Part shown: positions 1 through 11,300 of the stretch, one piece after another | How positions within the stretch are numbered: position 1 is the stretch's first letter | How the letters are laid out: each line of letters opens with the position of its first letter | Source: Amblyomma americanum | Taxonomy: Eukaryota > Arthropoda > Arachnida > Ixodida > Ixodidae | Assembly (NCBI RefSeq): GCF_052857255.1 | Contig: NC_135505.1 | Location: 24,638,269 to 24,702,268 of the forward strand | Direction of reading: 5' to 3' | DNA length: 64,000 bases | Position numbers and translations under genes: made by a program | Notes under the pieces: generated by a model | The model's database searches: none | What the model was told of the DNA's origin: nothing | What the model saw: only the letters and a program-made list of their open reading frames with translations

Positions 1-737
1 GCCTCACAAAACCCACTTTCACATGCGATGGTAAAGTAGTACCCTCAAACACTAGTTTGACACACCGTGATTTGCCGAAACGATGGATGTCAGTTATGCG
101 AACAGAACTTGATAGCAGTTGCACCAAGTCCATATCCGTGATCTCTATGTCCACGTCAGAAATCACACCAGCAGTAGTGTTAAGTCCATGAGCGAAGAAC
201 GAGCGGACTCGTATGTTGCCAAGGACAGACACGGTCTTCAACTTATCCAGGGTTGCCCGGCTAGAGACATCAACAGAGAGGATATTCCTTCTTGCGTTAA
301 TACGCACTTCTTTGACTTGGCCCGGAACCAGTCGTTCAAGAAGAAGAGTCAGTCTGCCTGTTGATGGAGTTGAGATTCTCTTCCTCAACAGGCATGTATG
401 AAATTGTGTAAGTGAGAGATTGCTCACTTACATTGGCCTCGTTGGTTGTTTTCTTGCTCACACTGGATTGGTGAGGCATCTTCGCTAGCACAATGGACTT
501 GTTAGCCCGCTTCGTACACACACTGGGCCCACACTCAGTCGGGGTTTTGGAAAGCTTCCTCTTCAGGCGCCGACTCACAATCTCGGTGTAGCCTCCGTCG
601 AACTCCATGTCATCCGAGTCAGAGAAACTGGACGATCCCGGGAGCTCTGAGGGGAGATCCATACTGCATCCAGGCTGATCTGTGCAGTTCACACTGCTAG
701 CCACAGAAGGCAGCAGAGGCGGCGGGTCATCCGCCAT
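1..737 (-). mobile_element. I-type LINE, ORF1 (gag-like) N-terminal part, runs off left edge
   Basis: Reading leftwards from the ATG at 737, an acidic, Ser/Pro-rich start (MADDPPPLLPSV) leads into a basic patch (SRRLKRKLSK). After about 133 codons the frame shifts near 340-350. The second frame, to position 1, reads as a nucleic-acid-binding gag domain with pieces such as VKEVRINARRNILSVDVS and ITDIHRFGKSRCVKLVF. That style is typical of ORF1 of I-clade LINEs in ticks, so this is probably the start of an element whose ORF2 lies left of the window. About 300 bases of likely 5' UTR (738-1040) precede it and hold the 14-mer AAGGCAACCTCGCC twice (around 752-765 and 918-931, - strand). The frameshift means it is not functional. 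The clade is inferred. Confidence 0.6.
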
Positions 738-1040
738 CGCCTGGGACGGCGAGGTTGCCTTGAAGGCTACAGAAGCACAAAGTATTTCAAAAAAACAGGA
801 GCTCGATCAAGAGATGCTGCCGTTCGCAACGCTCTTCTTCTTCCTCCGCTCCAATTATACTGCATGTATTGCGGAACGAAACACAGCCGCTGCACTTTCT
901 GCCGTGAATGGCGAGGTTGCCTTTGGATGATATTTCTCACGCTGCGTTTATATGAACTCGACAGAAGTCTAGTCGCACGAACTTTTTGTGATAACTTTTG
1001 AGAGAATAGAGAAACAACATCGAGGGAGAGGGTCAAGAGC

Positions 1041-2406
1041 TATTCGCACTTTTTCTTCTCAATAGTCGCTCTGCATTATTAATATTCAATGCGAGTTCAA
1101 GTATACGGCGTTATTATTGTTTCTCTTGCTTAGCCGATCATTGCGACAACGCCCAATCTTGCGCGGTCTTGAAACAATACAGCGGGAAGCAATCAACAAC
1201 GCAATCTTCGCACTCATCGTATGTTTTTTGGTGTTTTATGCCACATTTGTGTTCTTGGAAGGAGGCATTATACGCGCGAAATTCCGCAGCTGTTGCTAGC
1301 CAATATCGCTGAGTACCTGCCTTTAGTCGCATACACTGTTTGGTAGCCTTTCATTCGCATTTTAGTATCTGGTGTTTTCTTAGTCTCCTGTATCTCGGTA
1401 AGTTTGCTCGAATGCAATTACTTGTAAGAATCTTCGAAAACTTGCACGGAGCTGGAGGTTCGCAGCCCAGCAGCACTGCGGGCTTTTTTCCGCTACCCTT
1501 AGCGTCTTGTTGATGTAAATAAATATTTGCTTTCATTTCGTCAAAACAACTTTTGACGTTATTTTCATGAATCGCGTTCTGGACTTGCATTCTACAGTAT
1601 ATTTACTCTGTAATGACGGCACATGGCGTCATTGTTAGTAGAGTAACCCTAACAGCTCAAATGATGAGAGTTAGTATAAGTGCGCGTAAATGTTGCCGTT
1701 TTCGACGACACGACAGCGATAGAAAATATACGAAGTGACCGTGAGACCACAAGTAGGGTCAACATTTCGCAAAATGGGGATGTGGACGAGAAAGGTACAA
1801 GAATTTAAAAGTCAGCATGACGAAGAAAAAGCAAAACCTAGAGGCTTAACAAAGGTTAAAAAAGTGCGTTGGTCGTGAATTTTTCAGCTGAAACGTGACT
1901 GTCGCCTATGTAATTTGCATAATAGCAGGAACTGTTTACTCTTCCATTTCCCGAACGGAGCAGGAATATCAAGGGACTTCAAAAATGATTTCATTCCAGA
2001 ATGGCCAAAAACTAGTTTTTGTTTAATATAAAATTCGAAATTTACGTCTTCTGGCAGACCAGACAAAGGAACAATTAAGGTAGTGGATTTATTTTTAGAT
2101 TGCGAGTATAATTATTTTCCAAGACCACTTGGAAAAAAGAACGCCGGCAAGGGAGTTCACTTTTGTTAAAGAGAAAAGTGGTCTTGATATGGGAATAATC
2201 AGGAACAATGGGCATTCGGCGGATAAATCAGCTCCGTGGAGTCATTGCAAAATATAAAGTCATATTATGAGTATTGCAACATGCAAAATGGTTCAGTGAG
2301 TAATTCATAAATGTCAACATCGAATATAGCTATGTTAAATTAAGCGGAACTAAATGGAGCTTTAGAAATATGTGCTAATCATTTCGCCCTACTCACATCG
2401 CCGCAG
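1041..2406. other. Intronic or upstream sequence, nothing recognised
   Basis: AT-rich sequence with only short, unconvincing open frames. It ends in a splice acceptor (pyrimidine-containing stretch, then CCGCAG at 2401-2406) that opens the first lipase exon. Confidence 0.6.
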
Positions 2407-2623
2407 TGCGGCTTGGTGACGCATATGGGTTTCCATTGCGACACAAGCGAGGCCGAAACGGAAGACGGGTATGTCATCGAAGTGGACCGGGTGCGCCACA
2501 CGAGCACTGGAGACAGAGCGACGCCACCAGAGGGTGCTCAAGGTCGAAGCCCCGTTCTGCTGGTTCCGGGCATACTGTGCGACTCTGGCTCATGGTTCGT
2601 CAACTACCCTTCGCAGAGCCCTG
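2407..2623 (+). CDS. Acid-lipase / gastric-lipase-like gene, internal exon with lid-helix region and oxyanion motif
   Basis: This 217-bp exon encodes the N-terminal part of an alpha/beta-hydrolase lipase of the lysosomal acid / gastric lipase family, which hydrolyses triglycerides or cholesteryl esters. It starts in phase 0 after CCGCAG and ends in phase 1 at a good donor (CTG|GTAAGT). The order of motifs matches the family: GFHCDTSEAETEDGYVIEV (the 'GF..EE..VeTeDGYiL' signature of the Abhydro_lipase region), then SPVLLVPGILCDSGSWF, the equivalent of 'PVvfLqHGLlaDSsnWv'. The usual His-Gly oxyanion pair is Pro-Gly here. The reading frame is intact and joins the exons at 21773 and 50317 in phase, so it is probably expressed. 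Signal-peptide exons must lie left of the window. Substrate is unknown. Confidence 0.85.
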
Positions 2624-3051
2624 GTAAGTTAGCTGATTCCCCTTTCAAGAGCAGTCTGAGAGAGAGAGCAAACCTTTTTTTTAAGGTTACTTGAATAGGA
2701 GTAACTTGGGCAAGTAGAGAAAATGCCGGCATTATCTGTGTAAAGCATCCGCGAGTGACCCCTCTGTGCGAAGCCCCTGGAAACAAAGCTTCCACCCTGC
2801 AGAAGCACAACCCACTGGCCACCTCCGTGCCGCATCCGCCAAGCTGCGCATATTATCGCGATAGCGTTAAAGGCCCCGTTACGCCAAAAATCCGGCGCCG
2901 GCGTTCTCGGCGCTGTGAGCGATAAAAATGGCGGCGTAGGGTGGCCCAGGCAGGCACCCCTGGAGAAGCCACCTTGGTCACGTGACTTTGAGAGGTCAGC
3001 ACAACCTACTCATCGGATCGTGAGAAAAATAGCCACACCGGAAGGTGGCAG
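2624..3051. other. Start of the first large lipase intron
   Basis: GTAAGT donor at 2624, followed by unremarkable intron sequence up to a TTTA microsatellite. Nothing else recognised. Confidence 0.6.
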
Positions 3052-3052
3052 T

Positions 3053-3107
<55 letters not shown>

Positions 3108-3116
3108 TCTATTTAT
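3052..3116. repeat. (TTTA)n microsatellite, tail of the adjacent LINE
   Basis: About 16 uninterrupted TTTA units. Read on the - strand they are (TAAA)n directly after the LINE 3' end at 3117-3330, so they are that element's tail. Confidence 0.9.
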
Positions 3117-3330
3117 CGTACCCCTCAGGGCCAGATGCATTACTGAGGGGAAGCGGCAAAAACACAAGAATAGAATTGAAGAATAAAGCAGAGACACCTG
3201 AGTGCACAGTGCTAGCTATGACATCGCGGAACATCTCGTAACTATTAACGCCGGCAATATCTGCGGGAAGGTGCTTCCAGTCGCGGGGGGTACGCGGCAA
3301 GAATGACTGGGAAAATATTTCATGTTAAAA
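3117..3330 (-). mobile_element. CR1-like LINE, extreme 3' end of ORF2
   Basis: On the - strand a short frame reads RTPRDWKHLPADIAGVNSYEMF near its start, then FRDVI. This is the C-terminal 'R..R.WN.LP.di....s...F' signature that ends CR1/L2-type ORF2 proteins. A stop and the (TAAA)n tail follow. It is a strongly 5'-truncated copy of about 210 bp. Confidence 0.65.
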
Positions 3331-4129
3331 GACATAGAACCGACTTAAGTAATGGTTGACCGCGAGAGGTTGCACTGGAAGAGCAACTTGGGTCGCACAA
3401 GACCCACCGGTGGCAGCATCTGCCGCGTAGCGCATTCGTTACCCGCTGCATCATTGCGCAAGGAATGGTATGGGGACTCCCAAAGACATACGACTGCAAA
3501 GTTCAGAATGATCAATTCCGCATATATGGGCATTAAATCGTTAACCTCATCGCGTCATATCCTCATGGTGAAGCATAAGAGTCCCCTTCAAATTTTTTTC
3601 CCGCCCACCTAGCGATATCCTCGTCCAGATTCCCACCCATACCCTCTATAAGCGCCACCTTCCCCGAGGATTCCACCCACTACAAGCTTACGCAGAAAAA
3701 GAGGGAAAAAGCGACGGCGAACTCGAATTCAAAGACGCAGTCGGATAGGAAGCTCTCCTGCACATGTACCGCCGACCAGTCGTTTTCCCTTTCCACACCC
3801 CTCCCCCATTCCCCAACCGTCACACGCGCCCACCTCCCTAGCACCCTGTAAAAGCTGTCAAAAGAGTAAACGCATCAAAGTAGTATGATTATCCTCACCA
3901 GCCGAGATTTCGTACAACTCTCGACTTGAAGCTTCAACTAAATTCAAAATACAGTATCGACAACTCAGTCCCATTAGTGTCATCAATTTGGCCGTCACCA
4001 AAACACACGTTTATTGGCGACAAAACTGTTTTCAAACAATGTTGCAGAACGGCCGGTCGGGAGTGAAAGCTTGCACTGGGTCCGCTTCCGGTTGTGGCCG
4101 GAGAAGTTTTCAGAAGTGTCGTTCGGTGT
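3331..4129. other. Intron, nothing recognised
   Basis: C-rich then AT-rich sequence with only short open frames. An 'attggcgacaaaactg' string near 4012 recalls gypsy primer-binding regions, but there is no LTR to support that. Confidence 0.5.
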
Positions 4130-4370
4130 AGGGCCGAAGTCTAGCAACAGCAACAGCTCGAGGTTGGCGAAACGAAGTTGAACTCATATTTCTAGATTTC
4201 GAAAAAGTATTCGACCGGACTCACTTCAAATTACTGCTGAAACTAAAAGCCATTCTCTAGAACAACACCTTGCTTGGCTGGCCTCAAGCATGTCTGTCAG
4301 AACGGAAACCGTGTGTTCCAGTCAGTGACGAAGCTTCTACGACCTCAGATTTACTCTCGGGGACAAACTT
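4130..4370 (+). mobile_element. CR1-type LINE, left half (RT motif A), split by PLE insertion
   Basis: The + strand reads FLDFEKVFDRTHFKLLLKL, the reverse-transcriptase motif A region ('IDFSKAFDRVPH..LL.KL' in CR1 elements), then a decayed run up to DLLSG, where GVPQGS should follow. The text stops at 4370, exactly where PLE sequence begins, and resumes with motif B at about 9970. The two halves are therefore one element opened by a 5.6-kb insertion. The sequence CAAACTTTT flanks the insertion on both sides (4362-4370 and about 9960-9968) as a likely target-site duplication. Confidence 0.6.
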
Positions 4371-4870
4371 TTAAGGGACATGAGTTCTCGGAGAAACATT
4401 TATTGTAGCTCCACCTTGTTACCCAGCGGCTTGATATTGTATGAAGGTAGTGAAGGCCTAAATGCTCCTGCCTCTGGAAACAATTGGCAAAACAGTTCGT
4501 CTTGGCCAGTTGGTACATAGACGAAAAAAAACCGTCAAAAAAAACCCGAGGGACAAGGGGAGGAATGGGCAGACATTTAAGACCACACTAGCACCCCTGC
4601 TTTATTGAACAAGGCACTTTCGCAATACGGCTCACAGGACATGCGCATCAATACCAAATACATCACGGGACAGTGACATCAAATTGATAAGCAACACAAT
4701 TATCGGCCGCGCGCCAAAAAAAATAGGTTCTTTTTCTAGCAGGCGCACCGCAGTTGTGATGATTGAATCTTCGCCATGCATCCTGATGCAGTTGGCTTTT
4801 GAAATTTCGCTTTCTTCTTTCCCCGTGCCTCTACCGAGAATGCTTACGTTGCCAAACAGCGGGTAGCAGC
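4371..4870 (-). mobile_element. Penelope-like element, copy C: C-terminal endonuclease tail and 3' region
   Basis: The - strand encodes the end of the PLE endonuclease protein (GCYPLFGNVSILGRGTGKK, then HGEDSIITTAVRLLEKE), followed by a 3' UTR with CAATAAAG and the PLE-terminal string ATGTACCAACTGGCC (4503-4517). It closely resembles the + strand copy at 8946-9244 plus 9808-9958, so the two are inverted partners with 3' ends pointing outward. The outer end at 4371 abuts the split LINE. Confidence 0.7.
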
Positions 4871-4929
4871 CACACCTTTAGGCTGTGGCCGCGCATATCA
4901 CGAGACAATTCGAGAATTCACAGTTTAAT

Positions 4930-5091
4930 GACGAAGTATGAAAAATGTTTTCACGAAATGGTCCACAGACCTAGTGTACAAGTTTTCTCTCAGATGCGAA
5001 AAGGTTTACAGCGGCCAAACAGGCCGGTGTATCAATGACAGTCTGCGCGAACACCGCAACTCATTCGGTTCTGCTGAAGGACGAAACTTTT
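4930..5091 (+). mobile_element. Penelope-like element, copy A: GIY-YIG nuclease core
   Basis: The + strand reads LVYKFSLRCEKVYSGQTGRC followed by INDSLREHRNSFGSAEGR. This is the GIY-YIG endonuclease fold of Penelope-like elements, with the usual VYIGQTGR altered to VYSGQTGR. The copy breaks at about 5091, where the 3' end of a - strand LINE begins, and its protein continues at 8972 after that LINE. Confidence 0.75.
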
Positions 5092-8000
5092 TTTTATTTA
5101 TTCAAAACAATAATACACCATTCTCTTTGGGGACGTCACTAAAGGCAGGAAACTGCCTGACGCGGTCACGCCACCCTGTGGCAAGCAGCGGTTTACACTC
5201 ATGTACAGATAAAGAAGAAAAAAAAGGGACACGGTTTGGAAACGGACAAGAAACAATATAAACATGTTTTACAGAGAACTCCCGAAGGAGAAGGAAACAT
5301 ACACTCACTTTTTTTCACACATCAAAAGTCTTTACAGGCGTTAACTACGAACTAGATTAATTATAAAATTCTAGCAGCAACGCTAGGCTGAAAAAAAAAT
5401 CAATATACACAACACATAAAACACCGAGAATACATAAACATGACCGAAACTGTCCACTAGAAAAAAATTGTTACAAAAGGATTTAGAGCGCTACTCTTCC
5501 TTCAAGAACATATTCTTCAGTATTTTCTTAACTTGGTTTAGAGAACGAGCATTTTTTAATACATCTTTAATCATTGGATAGTGGTTTATCATATCCGGTA
5601 TCTGATAGCTTAATCTTTGGTACCCATAGTTCGTTCGCGTTCGGGGCTTGATTATAATATTTTCCCTTAAGTCGTATGAACTCCTTTTTTCGTGATATTT
5701 TGATTCAACAGTCTTTTCATCGGACATGTATTGATGATAAACTTCAAGCCTTAATTTGTATTTGTAGAGCCTACGTATTTCAAGAATCCCGTACGATTTG
5801 AAGTAAGGTGCGCAACTATCCGTCAGCTCTTAGTTACCGGTAGCTCGTATATTGCTCTTTTTTGAATTGATAGTAGGGTATCTAAATTTGTTTTATTTGT
5901 CGTTTGCCACACGAGTGAGCAATAGCAAAGCCGTGAGCGCATAAGAGAATAGTATATCTGTCGTTTGATACTAACTAGAAGATAACTCCTTACTCTAAGA
6001 TTCCTAGAGCCCGAGAGAGATTAATTCTAAGTGCATCAATGTGCGCATCCCACAAGACATTTTCCTGGAAAGTAATACCTAGGAATTTGATTGTCGAAGA
6101 CTGATTTATGTCCCGGCCTTTAAACTGTAAAGATGGAAATGTATGAATTGTATATATTTATTCTTGTTTATGTTCAGTGCGAGGCGATTACATCCCAGCC
6201 ATGAAGTTAAGCTCGACATTCAATTGTTCGCCTCCATAAATAACGCCTCTAAATCAATTCCAGAGAAGCACACGTTCTTTTCGTCAGCATATTGCCCTAT
6301 ATTTTAATGAAGCGCCCGGTATATTAACAATATCATTTATATACATAAGAAATAACACTGGCCCTAGGATGGACCCTTGTGGTACTCCGTATGACACATT
6401 GTTTGACTGGCAGCGTGCACCACTGATCACGGTATACTCGCGCGGGATTTTAAATAATATGCAGAAGGGTTGAAATGCGGGCCAGTTGGTTCATAGTAAC
6501 TTAACAAAAAACAGTCACAAAAGACAAGGGACAAGAGAAGGAGACATAGCCCCAGCAAGGCCAGCAGAGAATGCGCAACAGCCGCATCACAACTCACAGC
6601 GCGTAGGGCACGCAAGATGCACATCTACCGTGACCGGCCTAAAAAAGCGAATTGCTTCTCAAGTAAGCGCACCGAGGTTGTGCTATTGCAATCCTGGCCT
6701 GACAAACTGTTATGATACGCTTCTAAGATTTCTCACTCTTGCTTTCCCCTGCCTCTACCAAGAATCATTACATTGCTGAACAGTGGATAACGCCCACAAT
6801 CATTGCAATTTGACCCTCCTAAGGAGGGTCAAACCTGTACCCCTGATACCATAATACGGAATTTTTTTTAGGAGTATATCATGCTGGACGCTATAGAATG
6901 CTTTCTTAAAATCGAGGAATATACCGAGAGTTGAGTTAACACTTTGTTTTCGACATTGTGCAGAATTTATTCCTTTATTCCAAGTAGTACTGCTTCAGGA
7001 GACTTATCTTTTTGAAAGCCAAATATCTGCCTTACTATGATATTTTGCGAGGGAAGAAATCCAACGAACCTTTTTTCTATAATGCGTTCGGTTACTCTGG
7101 CGAATACAGAAAGCACAGAAATTGGCCTATAATCGTTCAGGTTGTCAAATGAGCCTCCCGAATGTATAGCTTTCACACGAGCAAGTTTCATTTTGGATGG
7201 GAAAACTCCCGTTGAGATTATTAGATTACAAATGTGTGCAATAGGGGTGCACACTCTTTGTCTCACTGCCTTCAGTGGTTTAGATTTGATGTCATCACTT
7301 CCAAATGCGCATCCGCCTTTTAGAGACAAGATTACATTATGTACCTCGCTGTAGTCCGTGGGGGATAAGAATATTGTATTCGCGTTGTTTGAAGTAATGA
7401 GACGCTCACACGACATACCAGGAATTGTATCGGTCCCATCACTGTACGGTGCCCCAGCAACAAGAAAATGTACGTTAAACATGTTTGCTAACTCTACTTC
7501 CGATAGATCGCCATTCTAAAATTTCACTTTGTTAGCTCGTGCATTTTTATAGATTATTTCTCTCATGGTTTGCCGTACCCCCCGTTTATTACCGTGCGCC
7601 TGCAAAAATAAATGCGAATAGTATTCAAAGTTTGCTTTCTTTAAATCAAAATTTAGCAGGTTTCGTTCCTTCCTAAATGCGCGAAAGTCACTTTCATCTT
7701 TGGTTAGCAGGAATGTCTGGAAGAGTCTGTTTTTCTGCTTGATTCTTTCAAATTGTTCACGAGATATCCAGAGCTTGCGTACTTTTTTGTGCCTTTTACG
7801 ATGCCTAAGAGCAAAACATGAAACATAAGCAGATACAAAACATGAAAAGAAAGCATCGTAAGCGGCATCGGGGTCCCATAACCCTAACAAACTGTTCCAG
7901 TTAACTTTGCTGAGCATCTCCTTAAACTTGTTAATATTGGGCTCGGGAAAAACTCTAATTTGCGCTTCATATTCGGGGGCGACTGGGTGTTCGTAGGGTA

Positions 8001-8945
8001 ACACAATACATTGGCAATGGTCACTTAAACAGCTCACCAAACTGGCCGATTTTATATTATCGCGAGGAAAACTTGTAATACATAAGTAAAGAATGCTTTG
8101 GGAGGTTGATGTAGTTCTAGTTGGCACGGTGATCACGTTTGGGTAACCAGAAGACTCGTATAACTCTTGGAATTGTAAAAAAGCTTCATTATCAGGGGAA
8201 GCATTTAGATTGAAATCCCTCACGAGAATACTTTCAAGCTTCAGCTGAACGCTCCGGTCAAGAGCTTTTCGGCAAACTGCATAAATTCACTGAGAGAACC
8301 TGATGGAGGACGGTATATAACAGAGAAAATAATATCACGGCACTGTATATTTAAGCACTCATAGTCATCATTAATTATCTTGAACTGTGGGAGTACTTGT
8401 AGTTGAGTTTTGAGCGAATGTATATAGCAATGCCACCACAACGCTTCTTTGAACGCCACACAAATACAACATCGTATCTCTGAAAGTGAAAAACACTCAT
8501 CCTCACATGAAAACCAAGTCTCTGTGAAACAAATGATGTCAAAAGAACGTTCCGGTTCGGATAAAAAGGAAATTGCTTCATCACATTTGTTACGCAAACT
8601 TCTGACATTAAGATGAAACAATGAAAGTATGGACTGGTTTTTCATTGTGAAAGAAAGTGTTCAAAGAAAACAAACGAACAATAGCCAGATAAGTCAGTGG
8701 CGGCCATCAAGATCCTTTGCTGTGCGAATGAAAAAACAGCATTATCGCCACTTTTCTTGCGAACTAGCACTTTTCCATTCGTGTGCCATACAAAGGCGTA
8801 TCCTGCACTCTTCGCCCATTCTTTTGCTATTGATGACAGATTGCGGGACAGTCGTGTCATGTTTTCACACATGAACATCTCACCAGGTTCGTTCTTGAGT
8901 GCCTGTCGCATTGCCAGCCAGTCGTCACGAAGTTCGTGACTGACG
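5092..8945 (-). mobile_element. Jockey/CR1-superfamily LINE, nearly complete ORF2, inserted in PLE copy A
   Basis: Read leftwards, the element starts inside ORF1: MCENMTRLSRNL...AYAFVWHTNGKVLVRK matches the FP25-like C-terminal domain seen in many LINE ORF1 proteins (8940-8645). ORF2 follows: an APE endonuclease opening with FHLNVRSLRNKCDEA (about 8610) and a DFNLN motif (8215), a basic linker, RT fingers with NDYRPISVLS (about 7120-7145), motif A DFKKAFYSV (about 6890-6920), motif B YGVPQGSILGPVLF (about 6375-6410), and a C-terminus PRTRTNYGYQRLSYQIPDMI ending at 5491. Several frameshifts and stops break it, and a PLE fragment sits at 6480-6835. GACGAAA occurs at both borders and may be the target-site duplication. 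Confidence 0.75.
6480..6835 (-). mobile_element. Penelope-like element, fragment D, inserted in the LINE
   Basis: The left border has the PLE terminal string GGCCAGTTGGTTCATAG. The - strand near 6740-6800 reads PLFSNVMILGRGRGK, the same protein tail as the PLE copies at 4371-4870 and 8946-9244. It lies between RT motifs A and B of the surrounding LINE, which resumes on both sides. At its right edge TTTGACCCTCC-TAA-GGAGGGTCAAA (6809-6833) forms a perfect 11-bp-stem hairpin. Confidence 0.6.
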
Positions 8946-9244
8946 AAAAAAAAACATTGATGCCTCGCCATTGACTGCTGCCCGCGGTTTGGCCACGTAA
9001 GAATTCTGGGCAGAGGCAGGGGGAAAGCAGAACGCGAAGCTTTGGAAGCCTACTACACCAGCTTGCATGGTGAAGATTGCATCAGCGCAACTTCATTGCG
9101 CCTGATGGAAAAAGAACTTTTTTTTTGGCGCGCGGGCGATAGGTGTGTTGCTTATCAATTTCAATTCACTGTCCCGTGATGGATATGGTATTGATGCGTA
9201 TGTCCTGTGAGCCGCGCTGAGAAAGTGCCTTGTGCAATAAAGCA
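8946..9244 (+). mobile_element. Penelope-like element, copy A continued: C-terminal tail and 3' UTR start
   Basis: The + strand continues the protein broken at 5091: CCPRFGHVRILGRGRGKAER, then ALEAYYTSLHGEDCISATS and LRLMEKEL. This is the conserved tail of PLE GIY-YIG proteins ('REA.EAY....CIS..S..L..KE'). The 3' UTR runs to AATAAAGCAG at 9244, where copy B interrupts it. It is the mirror partner of copy C at 4371-4870. Confidence 0.7.
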
Positions 9245-9807
9245 GATTAATGGAGATTAATTTGCTCCATTAAAAGAGATTAATGGAGCCCGAATGCGCA
9301 AGAAAAAATGACCCCCATTGCCATGTTGCCGCTCATTGCGCTATTTGTAAGTGCGAACACGAAAAAGAAAAAAAAGACATAATAGAATACCAAAAAAGGA
9401 TGGCCCGGCTCATGGGACAAAGTTTCGCTGCAAAATTGCAAATGCGAACCGCTGTACAAGAAGACAGCAGTGCTGTTCTACCATAAGAACAAGGTGACCA
9501 GAGAAATCATGGAAGCATATTACATTCATAATCTGGCAGAAAAGTGCATCAGCAATCCTTCTGTGACATTAAGTGACAAGGAAATTCAATATCTGGACTT
9601 GCACATGACATAGGTTGTTTTACCCCCTTTTGTTGTTGTTTTTCTCTTTTTTATATATTATTGTTCACGTTCACAATATATTACCAATTTTCGTTCTTCA
9701 ATAAACTCAGTTGCTACTCAGCGCTTGTCTTGCCTTTGTCCCGCCTTTGTTGCGCTGTTCACCCACCATGAATGCTTACCAACTCGCCCAAATTTCAGCT
9801 TTACTCA
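9245..9807 (+). mobile_element. Penelope-like element, copy B, nested in copy A 3' UTR
   Basis: A second PLE 3' end: a Cys-rich piece HVAAHCAICKCE (about 9315), then NKVTREIMEAYYIHNLAEKC and SNPSVTLSDKEIQYLDLHM ending at 9613. Its 3' UTR ends with a variant of the PLE terminal string (GCTTACCAACTCGCCC, about 9774-9789). Copy A sequence stops at AATAAAGCAG and restarts at GGGTTGCTAGT (9808), as judged by comparison with copy C, which is uninterrupted there. So one PLE has landed in another. Confidence 0.65.
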
Positions 9808-9958
9808 GGGTTGCTAGTCTAGCCTTAGATGTGTGCCCTTTCCTCCCTTTGTCCCTCGGGTTTTTCTCACTGCTTTTTTCGTCTTATCTGGAAACATTTT
9901 CAGCAACCGGGTAGCGAGGTGGAGCTACACTAAACTGTTTTCTAACAGCTCCCGTCCA
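9808..9958 (+). mobile_element. Penelope-like element, copy A, 3' terminal segment
   Basis: Matches the reverse complement of 4371-4600: TTGTCCCTCGGGTTTTT, then GCGAGGTGGAGCTACA. It ends in CTCCCGTCC just before the resumed CR1 LINE. The shared ends of copies A and C define the outer limits of the inverted pair. Confidence 0.6.
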
Positions 9959-11007
9959 GCAAACTTTTGCCCCCGATAGTACACTAAGACTTCCACAAAT
10001 GTTAGGGCCGCTCTCCTTTCCTTACTTCATAAAGGATATCGCGAGTCACATGCTCGGCATAATAAAGAATTTTGCAAGTGACTACATTGTATATCATGAA
10101 ACACGCTTTTCAAATGGTCACGCAGTATTAGACGCCTCGCTTTCTGAGATCCAAACTTGGTGCTCAAAATGGCATATGATCATGAATCTCTAAGAAGACT
10201 GTTCTAATGTCTATCACACGCAAAAAATTTCTTAACCTTTACTTATATCATTAACAACCACTTTTTTTTATATCCAGTTACAACTACTTGGACGTAATAA
10301 TTACGTAAGGTCTCCGGCGGAAAGAGCATATAACACATATTTAGTATAAATAAATGAAGGAACTTAGTGGTTTAAGGCGAAAATTAGGAAACGCTACACC
10401 CGAAACCAAGGTATTGGCTTACAAAACATTGATTCAACCTATCCTAGAGTATGCTGCGGTTTTCTGCGATCCATACACACAAATTAACGTCCCTGAACTT
10501 GAGAAAGCCTAAAGAAACTCTTTATCTCTTCTAGAAGCTCGAAAATCTCTTATCAAGGTGTTATTGAGACTGAGTGCGATTTTTCTATTTACTCTATTAA
10601 CGTCAATTAATAATAGACAAACCGTTATATTTTCTACTGGCTAACCATCGCTGCACACGCTCGTATAACACCAAAAAATGTTAGAGATTTTTTGTGCATG
10701 ACCAACGCATTTAAAAATTCCTTTTTCCCGTGCATGGTTTGCGATTGAAACGCATTACCCCCAATATTGCTGATTTCCCAACGGTTTCCTCATTCATCTG
10801 CGCACTTGCCCATAAACCCACAACTTCATATCCGAGCTTTCCTTGCTGAATCATTCCGATGGAAACAGTTTTGGGAGTTGTTTATCATGGAGCTTTTTCT
10901 TCAGTGTCTGATATCTAGTTTCATTTTCTTCTTTTAGTGTTTTAAAGACGCACACCTGCCTAAGGCCTGATAACAAGGCTGGGAGTACTTGTAAAATAAG
11001 ATAAACA
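9959..11007 (+). mobile_element. CR1-type LINE, right half (RT motif B to 3' tail)
   Basis: Continues the element broken at 4370: LGPLSFPYFIKDIA (motif B end), then ASDYIVYHET in the YADD position, a decayed thumb region, and a C-terminus SFRWKQFWELF near 10850. The 3' UTR carries CCTGCCTAAGGCCTGATAAC and ends in an A-rich AAATAAGATAAAC tail near 11005. The same 3' UTR motif occurs at 19430-19490. Many stops mark it as old. Confidence 0.65.
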
Positions 11008-11300
11008 AACAAGTACTTGCTTAACTCATCCATTACTGAATGATAGCTGATCGAGTTTGGCTTCTCCAGGGCTACTTGTCCGCGAAAGATGTCAATGGTT
11101 CCCCACAAAAGAATGACGACTAGCATGGATCTTTTCTTGAAATCGTCAGTTCCTTTATTAGCTTCGAAAAGCACTTTGACTTTCACGAGGTACGATTGCC
11201 ACTCATCTTTCCCGTCGTCATATTCAGGAAGATGGTGGCCCACGGCTGCAGAAAGTTCAGAGGCCTGGATCCTGTCAACAGACCCTTACTTTAGGTGAAT
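11008..11300 (-). mobile_element. Gypsy-like LTR retrotransposon gag fragment
   Basis: The - strand reads HHLPEYDDGKDEWQSYLVKV, VLFEANKGTDDFKKRSMLVV and SYHSVMDELSKYL. This pattern (W..Y..+...FF.AN.......+R..LL....G......L) is that of Ty3/gypsy gag. The frame appears to continue to 10851, but that part is only the antisense of the CR1 LINE 3' end. The LINE probably inserted into the gag. No LTR or pol was seen nearby. Confidence 0.5.

Noticed and set aside
4371..9958. Hammerhead ribozyme in the PLE terminal regions
   Set aside because: PLEs are known to carry them, but I found no CTGATGA...GAAA core at suitable spacing in these copies by eye.
10851..11015. C-terminal half of the 130-codon gag-like frame
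   Set aside because: It is the antisense of the CR1 LINE 3' end; only the part right of 11008 is gag-like.
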